Origin: UBA1181 sp963648205 | Lineage (GTDB): Bacteria > Bacteroidota > Bacteroidia > Bacteroidales > Paludibacteraceae | NCBI GenBank assembly: GCA_963648205.1 | Contig: CAVJCT010000071.1 | Location: forward strand, 1-32,671 | Reading direction: 5' to 3' | Length of the DNA stretch: 32,671 bases | Shown here: piece after piece, positions 1-6,007 of the stretch | Numbering within the stretch: the first letter of the stretch is position 1 | Layout of the letters: each line of letters begins with the position of its first letter | Notes under the pieces: generated by a model | Database searches by the model: none | What the model was told of the DNA's origin: nothing | What the model saw: only the letters and a program-made list of their open reading frames with translations | Position numbers and translations under genes: made by a program

Positions 1-64
1 GGTCGTCCTCCATCAAGAACTTGAACACCGTGTCGTATATTGGATTTGCAATTGTAATCTTCAT
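1..64 (-). CDS. 5' end of a leftward gene, probable PD-(D/E)XK nuclease-family / Rpn-like protein (partial)
   Basis: The window's left edge cuts this leftward gene, leaving 21 codons that begin at the ATG at 64-62. The visible protein starts MKITIANPIYDTVFKFLMED. The 'ANPIYD-VFK-LMED' opening is what I remember from a common Bacteroidales family annotated as PD-(D/E)XK nuclease-family transposase or Rpn-like protein. No catalytic residues are inside the window, so the family call rests on the N-terminus alone. A good promoter lies just upstream on the same strand at 102-133, which supports the start. It is divergent from the histidine operon and probably unrelated to it. Confidence 0.5.
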   Translation of the reverse strand, partial: MKITIANPIYDTVFKFLMEDD

Positions 65-101
65 AATCTTATCAATTTAATGTTGCACACAAAACTTTTT
101 A

Positions 102-133
102 CAAAGATAGTAAAAAAGTACGCGTTATGCAAA
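102..133 (-). promoter_or_regulatory. Bacteroidetes-type promoter for the leftward edge gene
   Basis: Read on the minus strand, TTTG (133-130) is followed by a 20-base spacer and TATCTTTG (109-102). This matches the Bacteroidetes -33 TTTG and -7 TAnnTTTG elements exactly, at the expected spacing. The -7 element lies about 38 bases upstream of the ATG. Confidence 0.65.
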
Positions 134-210
134 TTTAGTGTCTGAAACTTCCTCCTACTGTTCCCCTTCCTATTTTGTTGCTTTGAATTTTGCAAAATAT
201 TTGAGTCTCT

Positions 211-242
211 TTTCTTTAATTCAAAAAAACATTGTAAATTTG
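211..242 (+). promoter_or_regulatory. promoter of the histidine operon leader
   Basis: TAAATTTG at 235-242 fits the Bacteroidetes -7 element TAnnTTTG. The -33 position holds TTTC (211-214) with a 20-base spacer, one base off TTTG. Transcription would start just before the leader ATG at 264, so the attenuator that follows would be transcribed whole. Confidence 0.55.
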
Positions 243-263
243 TGTCGTAAAAATTTAGACGAT

Positions 264-308
264 ATGACAAATAAATTCCATCATCACCATCATTTTTATC
301 AACGATAA
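264..308 (+). CDS. hisL: histidine operon leader peptide (14 residues, five consecutive His)
   Basis: ATG at 264 opens a 14-codon frame reading MTNKFHHHHHFYQR and ending at TAA 306-308. The five His codons occupy 279-293. A run of codons for the end product just upstream of hisG is the hallmark of ribosome-mediated attenuation. The ORF starts about 22 bases after the predicted -7 element and ends two bases before one strand of an antiterminator (311-319). A ribosome finishing the peptide would therefore cover that strand, while one stalled on His codons would leave it free. The symbol hisL follows the enterobacterial usage for this role; sequence homology is not implied. The peptide is too short for ordinary gene finders. 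Confidence 0.85.
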   Translation: MTNKFHHHHHFYQR

Positions 309-309
309 A

Positions 310-353
310 ATCGGTGAGCGATGAGTTTATGCAAAATATTGAGGCTTGCCGAT
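310..353 (+). promoter_or_regulatory. antiterminator hairpin of the histidine attenuator
   Basis: TCGGTGAGC at 311-319 can pair with GCTTGCCGA at 343-352 (nine pairs, two of them G-U, plus A310-T353). The same nine bases recur at 356-364, where they form the 3' arm of the terminator. Segment 341-352 can therefore pair either upstream (antitermination) or downstream (termination), but not both. This is the minimal three-segment form of an attenuator, positioned right after the leader stop codon. Confidence 0.75.
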
Positions 354-373
354 ATTCGGTGAGCCTCTTTTTT
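341..373 (+). terminator. conditional terminator upstream of hisG
   Basis: GAGGCTTGCCGA (341-352) pairs with TCGGTGAGCCTC (356-367) around a TAT loop, giving a 12-bp stem with two G-U pairs. Six T residues (368-373) follow directly. It lies 64 bases before the hisG start and after the leader peptide, so it would stop transcription before the structural genes unless the antiterminator forms. Confidence 0.85.
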
Positions 374-437
374 GATATGACATTTAGTCTTTCTTTGGTG
401 TTCGTATATAAGTAATAACATAAAAATATTAAGTAGT

Positions 438-1289
438 ATGTTAAGAATTGCAGTTCAGGCTAAGGGCCGTTTGTTCGACGAGACAATGACAATGCTCGAA
501 GAGTCTAGTATCAAGGTTAGTTCTGGTAAGCGCACTCTTCTCGTGCCTGCCTCTAACTTCCCAGTCGAAATCCTTTACTTGCGCGACGACGATATTCCAC
601 AGGCTGTGGCAAGTGGTATCGCTGATGTCGGTATCGTAGGTGAGAACGAGTTCGTTGAGCGACACGAGAACGCAACTCTTATCAAACGCCTCGACTTCAG
701 CAAATGCCGCCTCTCTTTGGCTATCCCTAAGGCTGAGGATTATCAAGGTTTGGAATGGTTCAACGGTAAGAAAATCGCAACTTCTTACCCTTACATCCTC
801 CAAAATTTCTTGGACAAGAACAACATCAAGGCTGATATCCACGTCATCACTGGTTCGGTTGAAATCGCCCCTGGTATCGGTTTGGCAGATTGTATCTTCG
901 ATATCGTTAGCTCTGGCAGCACTTTGGTGAGCAACAACTTGAAAGAGGTTGAGGTCGTCTTGAAGTCTGAGGCTGTACTGATCGGTAACCCTGATCTGAG
1001 CGATGAGAAAAAGGAAATCTTGAACGAACTTTTGTTCCGTTTCGATTCTTACAAGAACGCTGAGGGTAAGAAATACATCATCTTGAACATCGAAAATTCA
1101 AAGATCGGTGAGGTCTGCAAGTTGCTTCCTGGTATGAAGTCGCCTACCGTAACTCCACTCGTTCAAGAGGGTTGGTCTTCTCTCCACTCTGTAATCGAGG
1201 AGAAGACTTTCTGGGACATCATCAGCCAGTTGAAGGCATTGGGTGCTGAGGGTATCCTCGTCATCCCAATCGAAAAAATGATTTTGTAA
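438..1289 (+). CDS. hisG: ATP phosphoribosyltransferase, long form
   Basis: Catalyses the first step of histidine synthesis, joining ATP and PRPP to give phosphoribosyl-ATP in the cytoplasm. The 283 residues fit the long HisG type, which has a C-terminal regulatory domain and does not need HisZ. Visible signatures are the N-terminal KGR (residues 9-11), 'GIADVGIVGENE' around 60-71, and the PRPP-binding loop 'GIGLADCIFDIVSSGSTL' around 146-163. Residues from about 205 onward form the ACT-like domain that binds histidine in this family. It is the first structural gene after the attenuator, so it is likely controlled both by attenuation and by feedback inhibition. hisD follows after 11 bases. 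Confidence 0.96.
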   Translation: MLRIAVQAKGRLFDETMTMLEESSIKVSSGKRTLLVPASNFPVEILYLRDDDIPQAVASGIADVGIVGENEFVERHENATLIKRLDFSKCRLSLAIPKAEDYQGLEWFNGKKIATSYPYILQNFLDKNNIKADIHVITGSVEIAPGIGLADCIFDIVSSGSTLVSNNLKEVEVVLKSEAVLIGNPDLSDEKKEILNELLFRFDSYKNAEGKKYIILNIENSKIGEVCKLLPGMKSPTVTPLVQEGWSSLHSVIEEKTFWDIISQLKALGAEGILVIPIEKMIL

Positions 1290-1300
1290 AAGATACGTCT

Positions 1301-2575
1301 ATGAAGATATATAAGTATCCAAAACCTGAAGAGTGGGGCGAATTGTTGAAACGTCCTACTTTCGACAATGCTACGCTTTTCGATATCGTGCGTGGCGTTC
1401 TCGATGATGTGAAAAAGAACGGTGACGCTGCTGTCAAGGCTTACGAACTGAAATTTGATAAGGTTGATTTGCCTTCTTTAATCGTTACGGAAGATGAAAT
1501 AAAAGAGGCTGAAAGTTTGATTTCCGATGATTTGAAGAAGGGAATCCTTTTGGCAAAAGATAATATCACGAAATTTCACCAAGCGCAAATCCAAGAGTTG
1601 CCTTGCGTGGAGACAATGCCTGGTGTGAAATGTTGGCAGAAGGCTAAAGCCATCGAAAAGGTGGGACTCTACATTCCTGGTGGAACTGCTCCTCTTTTCT
1701 CAACAGTGTTGATGTTGGCTCTTCCTGCTCAAATTGCTGGTTGTAAGGAGATTATCTTATGTACGCCTCCTAATAAAGAGGGTAAGGTTCACCCCGCAGT
1801 GTTGTTTGCTGCAAAGACGGCTGGCGTGAACCGTATCTTCAAAATCGGTGGTACTCAGGCGATTGCGGCTATGGCATACGGAACGGAAAGTGTTCCTAAG
1901 GTTTACAAAATTTTTGGTCCTGGTAATCAGTATGTTACCGCTGCTAAGCAGATGGTGAGCCTTAAAGAGGTGGCTATCGATATGCCTGCTGGTCCTTCTG
2001 AGGTTGAGGTGATGGCAGATGATACGGCTAATTCTGTATTTGTGGCATCAGATCTTCTTTCTCAAGCAGAACACGGCGTTGATAGTCAGGCGATTATGGT
2101 TACTACCAGCGAGACTTTGGCAGACAAAGTGATGAAAGAGGTGGCAGACCAATTAGAGAAATTGCCTCGTAAGGAAATTGCTGAGAAATCGATTGCAAAT
2201 AGCAAGATTTTCGTCGTAAAAAGTATAGATGAGGCGGTCGCATTGTCAAATGATTATGCTCCAGAACATCTTATCATCTCTACGGAGAACTATCGTGAGG
2301 TGGCTGAGCGAATCAACAACGCAGGTTCAATCTTCTTGGGCTACTACACGCCTGAGAGTGCGGGCGACTATGCTTCAGGCACTAACCACACATTGCCTAC
2401 CAACGGTTATGCTAAGGCGTATAGCGGTGTGAACATCGACAGTTTCCGCAAGAAAATCACTTACCAAGAGATTTCAAAAGAGGGCTTAGGTCGTATCGGA
2501 GACGCTATCGAGGTAATGGCAAGCAACGAACATTTGTTCGCTCATCAAAACGCTGTCATCTTGAGAAGAAAATAA
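1301..2575 (+). CDS. hisD: histidinol dehydrogenase
   Basis: Performs the last two steps of the pathway, oxidising histidinol to histidine with two NAD+. The 424 residues match the family's usual length. Visible signatures are 'YIPGGTAPLFSTVLM' (from about 124), 'IFGPGNQYVTAAKQ' (from about 204), 'DMPAGPSEV' (227-235) and 'LLSQAEHG'. By comparison with the E. coli enzyme, the zinc ligands would be Gln255, His258, Asp356 and His415, and the catalytic pair Glu322-His323 in 'APEHL'. All are present, so the enzyme looks intact. It sits between hisG and hisC with short gaps, in one operon. Confidence 0.97.
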   Translation: MKIYKYPKPEEWGELLKRPTFDNATLFDIVRGVLDDVKKNGDAAVKAYELKFDKVDLPSLIVTEDEIKEAESLISDDLKKGILLAKDNITKFHQAQIQELPCVETMPGVKCWQKAKAIEKVGLYIPGGTAPLFSTVLMLALPAQIAGCKEIILCTPPNKEGKVHPAVLFAAKTAGVNRIFKIGGTQAIAAMAYGTESVPKVYKIFGPGNQYVTAAKQMVSLKEVAIDMPAGPSEVEVMADDTANSVFVASDLLSQAEHGVDSQAIMVTTSETLADKVMKEVADQLEKLPRKEIAEKSIANSKIFVVKSIDEAVALSNDYAPEHLIISTENYREVAERINNAGSIFLGYYTPESAGDYASGTNHTLPTNGYAKAYSGVNIDSFRKKITYQEISKEGLGRIGDAIEVMASNEHLFAHQNAVILRRK

Positions 2576-2605
2576 TCCGATTGTTTCACTAAAAAATAGT
2601 ACGAT

Positions 2606-3640
2606 ATGTTTGAATTGATGAAACAGGTGCGTCCTAATATCTGGAAACTTGAGCCTTACTCTTGCGCACGCGACGAGTTCAAAGGCGAGGCTTCTGTCTA
2701 TTTGGATGCCAACGAAAATCCATATAATGCTCCGTTTTGCCGTTACCCAGACCCTATGCAGTGGAAGGTGAAGGAAGAGTTGTCTAAGAGAAAGGGTGTT
2801 AACAAAAAAAACATTTTCTTGGGGAATGGAAGTGACGAGGCGATCGACTTAGTTTATCGTATCTTCTGCGAACCTAAAGAGGATAATGTAGTTGCCATCG
2901 CTCCAACCTACGGTATGTATAGGGTATGTGCCGATGTCAACAATGTGGAATACAGAAGCGTTCCGTTGGATGAAAACTTTAAATTTTCTGCGAAGAGATT
3001 GTTAGAGAAGGTGGATGATAATACCAGAGTGATTTGGCTTTGTTCTCCTAATAACCCAACAGGAAATTTGTTGGACAATAACGAGATTGAGACTTTGTTG
3101 AAATCATTCAGTGGAATTGTCGTTGTCGATGAGGCTTACATTGATTTCGCTAATGTCGAGAGTTGGAGCAAGCGTTTGTCGGCTTTTCCTAATTTGATTG
3201 TCCTTCAGACTTTGTCAAAAGCGTGGGCAAGTGCGGGTATCCGTTTGGGTATTGCTTACGCTTCGGAGGCTATCATCGGACTTTTCAACAAGGTGAAATA
3301 TCCATATAATGTGAATATTCTCACTCAAGGAAAGGCATTGGACACCCTCAAAAATGTTGACGAGTTTAACGCTCATCTGCGTATTTTGTTGGAGGAAAGA
3401 AGTCGGATGCAACGTGAATTTTCTGAGTTGCCAATGGTGAGAAAGATTTATCCTACAGACGCTAATTTTATCTTGGTGAAGGTGGATAACGCCAATAAGA
3501 CTTACCAATATTTGGTAAATCGTGGTATTATCGTTCGCAATAGAAATAGTGTCATGCTTTGCGGTAATTGCCTGCGTATCACCATCGGTACACCTGAAGA
3601 AAACTCTATCTTGTTAGATGCTTTGAATGGGATGAACTAA
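2606..3640 (+). CDS. hisC: histidinol-phosphate aminotransferase
   Basis: PLP-dependent, fold-type I aminotransferase that converts imidazole-acetol phosphate and glutamate to histidinol phosphate. The 344 residues are typical. The PLP lysine is Lys205 in 'TLSKAWASAGIRLG', with Asn150 in 'SPNNPTG', Asp175 and Tyr178 in 'VVVDEAYIDF', and Arg213 after the lysine loop. The opening 'VYLDANENPYN' is the usual N-terminal HisC signature. It starts 30 bases after hisD and ends about 30 bases before a terminator, so it is the last gene of this operon. hisB, which often follows hisC in related bacteria, is not here. Confidence 0.94.
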   Translation: MFELMKQVRPNIWKLEPYSCARDEFKGEASVYLDANENPYNAPFCRYPDPMQWKVKEELSKRKGVNKKNIFLGNGSDEAIDLVYRIFCEPKEDNVVAIAPTYGMYRVCADVNNVEYRSVPLDENFKFSAKRLLEKVDDNTRVIWLCSPNNPTGNLLDNNEIETLLKSFSGIVVVDEAYIDFANVESWSKRLSAFPNLIVLQTLSKAWASAGIRLGIAYASEAIIGLFNKVKYPYNVNILTQGKALDTLKNVDEFNAHLRILLEERSRMQREFSELPMVRKIYPTDANFILVKVDNANKTYQYLVNRGIIVRNRNSVMLCGNCLRITIGTPEENSILLDALNGMN

Positions 3641-3670
3641 TGTCGACGCATAGAATCTCGAAATAAAACG

Positions 3671-3700
3671 AAGGGCAGTCTTGTTTTGGACTGCCTTTTT
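3671..3700 (+). terminator. terminator closing hisGDC
   Basis: GGCAGTC (3674-3680) pairs with GACTGCC (3689-3695) around an 8-base loop, and TTTTT follows. Flanking AAG and TTT can extend the stem. It separates the histidine operon from nadE. Confidence 0.85.
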
Positions 3701-3822
3701 GCTATTAGTGAGGTGCTATGGCAAAAAAAACGTAATGTCATTTCGTAAAAAGGTAGAAAAATGGTTTTCTATTAAAAATAGAATTGCGAAATTTGGACTA
3801 CTATTGGCTAAATAGGAAGAAT

Positions 3823-4581
3823 ATGAAAAACGCAAATGAAGTAAAAGAGGAGATGGTTGCGTGGATACGCGATTATTTTCAGAAAAGCGGAGATGAGAAC
3901 ACCAAGGCTTTAATCGGTATCAGTGGCGGAAAAGACAGTGCGGTGGTTGCTGCTGCGTGTGTTGCTGCTTTGGGTAAAGACCGAGTGGTCGGCGTGATGA
4001 TGCCCAACGGTGTTCAGTCTGATATCGCTGATTCTCAACGTATCTGTCAGATCTTAGGAATCCAGAATTATACTATTAATGTAGGTAATGCTTACGACGC
4101 TTTGTCGGAAGAAATTTTGACAAAGGTGGGCGGTTCGTTGACTCCTCAATACAAGACGAACACTCCGTCTCGTTTGCGTATGGTTTCACTTTATGGTATC
4201 GCTGCCCTTATCGGTAATTGTCGTATCTCCAACAATGGAAATAAGTCTGAGCGTTTGATGGGCTATTTCACTATTTGGGGTGATGGCGCCGGCGATTTCG
4301 CTCCTTTGGCTCATCTCTACGTCAGTGAGGTGATCGCTGTTGGTAAGGCTTTAGGTTTGCCTGCCGATTTGGTCGAGAAAGCCCCAAGCGACGGTATGAG
4401 CGGAAAGACAGACGAGGAGAACCTCGGTTTCTCATACGAGTCGGTCGAGAAGGTGCAAGAGGGTGATACCGCAGGACTTTCACCAGAGATGGTGGCAAAG
4501 ATTCAGAAGCGAATCGCTGGTATGAGTTGGAAGGTGAATTTGCTCAGTTTGCCTAATTTCAAGCCCAGTAGCAAGAAATAA
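3823..4581 (+). CDS. nadE: NAD+ synthase, ammonia-dependent type
   Basis: Amidates deamido-NAD to NAD+ through an adenylated intermediate. The 252 residues form only the synthetase domain; there is no N-terminal glutaminase (nitrilase) domain, so ammonia rather than glutamine is the expected nitrogen donor. The ATP-pyrophosphatase loop 'SGGKDS' lies at residues 34-39, and 'KAPSDGMSGKTDEENLGFSY' late in the chain matches the NadE substrate-binding region. I chose the ATG at 3823; the frame is open upstream to a TTG at 3784, but the added residues resemble no family extension. The gene stands alone between the his terminator and ilvE. I saw no clear promoter match upstream. Confidence 0.93.
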   Translation: MKNANEVKEEMVAWIRDYFQKSGDENTKALIGISGGKDSAVVAAACVAALGKDRVVGVMMPNGVQSDIADSQRICQILGIQNYTINVGNAYDALSEEILTKVGGSLTPQYKTNTPSRLRMVSLYGIAALIGNCRISNNGNKSERLMGYFTIWGDGAGDFAPLAHLYVSEVIAVGKALGLPADLVEKAPSDGMSGKTDEENLGFSYESVEKVQEGDTAGLSPEMVAKIQKRIAGMSWKVNLLSLPNFKPSSKK

Positions 4582-4647
4582 CGAGTGAAAGGAAACAACT
4601 TTTACAAAAATTAACGGATTTGTAATGATTACTAATGGCAAATCAGT

Positions 4648-4655
4648 TAAATTTG
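4648..4655 (+). promoter_or_regulatory. -7 element of a promoter for ilvE
   Basis: TAAATTTG matches TAnnTTTG and lies 43 bases before the ilvE start. No good TTTG sits at the right -33 distance (the nearest is 25 bases upstream), so this is a half-match. Confidence 0.4.
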
Positions 4656-4698
4656 TAAGAATTTAGTTAGAAAAGTATCTCAAGTAATATAGAAGAAT

Positions 4699-5724
4699 AT
4701 GGCAGATTTAAACTTGGATTGGTCAAACATCGGTTTTGGATACAGAAAAACCGATTACAATGTACGCTGTTACTACAGAGATGGTGCATGGGGAGAGATT
4801 GAAATTTCTTCAGAGGAAACCATTAACATCCACATGGCAGCAACTTCCCTCCACTATGGACAGGAGGCTTTTGAAGGATTGAAAGCACGTCGTTGCAAAG
4901 ACGGTAAGATTCGTGTCTTCCGTATGGTGGCAAACGCTGAGAGACTGCAGTCAACCTGCCGTGGTATCTTGATGCCAGAGTTGCCAACAGATAAGTTCTG
5001 TGCAATGGTTGAGAAGGTGATCAAGTTGAACGAGCGTTTCATCCCTCCTTACGAGAGTGGCGCATCTCTTTACATTCGTCCGCTTTTGATCGGTACGGGC
5101 GCTCAAGTAGGTGTTCACCCTGCAAAAGAATATTTGTTCGTGATTTTCGTAACGCCAGTAGGTCCTTACTTCAAGGGCGGTTTCGCAACTACTCCATACG
5201 TTGTCATTCGTGATTACGACCGTTCTGCTCCTTTAGGAACTGGTATCTACAAAGTGGGTGGTAACTACGCTGCAAGTTTGTTGGCTAACCAAAAGGCTCA
5301 CGATATGGGCTACTCTTGCGAGTTCTACTTGGATGCGAAAGAGAAGAAATACATTGACGAGGCTGGTGCAGCTAACTTCTTCGGTATCAAGAATAATACT
5401 TACATCACTCCAAAATCAACCTCTATCTTGCCTTCTATCACCAACGATAGCTTGATGACTTTGGCTAAGGATTTAGGTTTGAAGGTCGAGCGTCGTCAAA
5501 TTCCTATCGAGGAGTTGGAGACAATGGAGGAGGCAGGTGCTTGTGGTACGGCTGCCGTTATCGCTCCAATCGAGAGAATCGACGATTTGGCAATGAACAA
5601 GTCTTACGTTTTGGCTAAAGATGGTAAACCAGGACCCGTTTGCACGAAGTTGTACGAGAAGTTGCGTGGCATCCAATATGGTGAGGAACCAGATGTTCAC
5701 GGATGGATCACAGTGATCGAATAA
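4699..5724 (+). CDS. ilvE: branched-chain amino acid aminotransferase
   Basis: Fold-type IV PLP enzyme that interconverts leucine, isoleucine and valine with their 2-oxo acids. The 341 residues fit the larger BCAT group. Visible signatures are 'LHYGQEAFEGLKA' (51-63), 'SLYIRPLLIGTGAQVGVHPA' (from about 123) and the PLP lysine Lys185 in 'GIYKVGGNYAASLLAN'. Glu221 in 'IDEAGAANFF' would bind the pyridine nitrogen. It is a single-gene unit with its own -7 element and terminator. The rest of the ilv/leu pathway is not nearby. Codon use is strongly biased like the his genes, which suggests good expression. Confidence 0.95.
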   Translation: MADLNLDWSNIGFGYRKTDYNVRCYYRDGAWGEIEISSEETINIHMAATSLHYGQEAFEGLKARRCKDGKIRVFRMVANAERLQSTCRGILMPELPTDKFCAMVEKVIKLNERFIPPYESGASLYIRPLLIGTGAQVGVHPAKEYLFVIFVTPVGPYFKGGFATTPYVVIRDYDRSAPLGTGIYKVGGNYAASLLANQKAHDMGYSCEFYLDAKEKKYIDEAGAANFFGIKNNTYITPKSTSILPSITNDSLMTLAKDLGLKVERRQIPIEELETMEEAGACGTAAVIAPIERIDDLAMNKSYVLAKDGKPGPVCTKLYEKLRGIQYGEEPDVHGWITVIE

Positions 5725-5751
5725 TTCGAGATAGATATAGTTTTTTATACG

Positions 5752-5784
5752 AAAGGCGGTGGAGTTTGGTGCTTCACCGCTTTT
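5752..5784 (+). terminator. terminator after ilvE
   Basis: GCGGTG (5756-5761) pairs with CACCGC (5775-5780) around a 13-base loop, with AAAG before and TTTT after extending the stem. The next 220 bases, up to 6007, are AT-rich with no gene that I can support. TAATATTG at 5949-5956 is a one-mismatch -7 candidate for the next gene. Confidence 0.8.
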
Positions 5785-6007
5785 CTTTTGTCTATAAACA
5801 AGGTTAAAATGTAGATGTAAGAAAATGGTTTAAAGATGAAAAATAGATGTTCGTTCGGAAAAAATAGAGGGAAAAAACGGCAAAACTGATTTTAAGCAAG
5901 AAAAAATGTTTTTTGTTGAATGAAAAAAATACTGTTGCTGCGTAGTTGTAATATTGCATTGTTGAGAGAATAAAAAATAATTACAAGATCACATAATACG
6001 TAGAGAG

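Noticed and set aside
279..293. CATCATCACCATCAT resembling an engineered His tag
   Set aside because: It sits in a native leader ORF upstream of hisG with matching attenuator hairpins, so it is a regulatory His run, not vector sequence.
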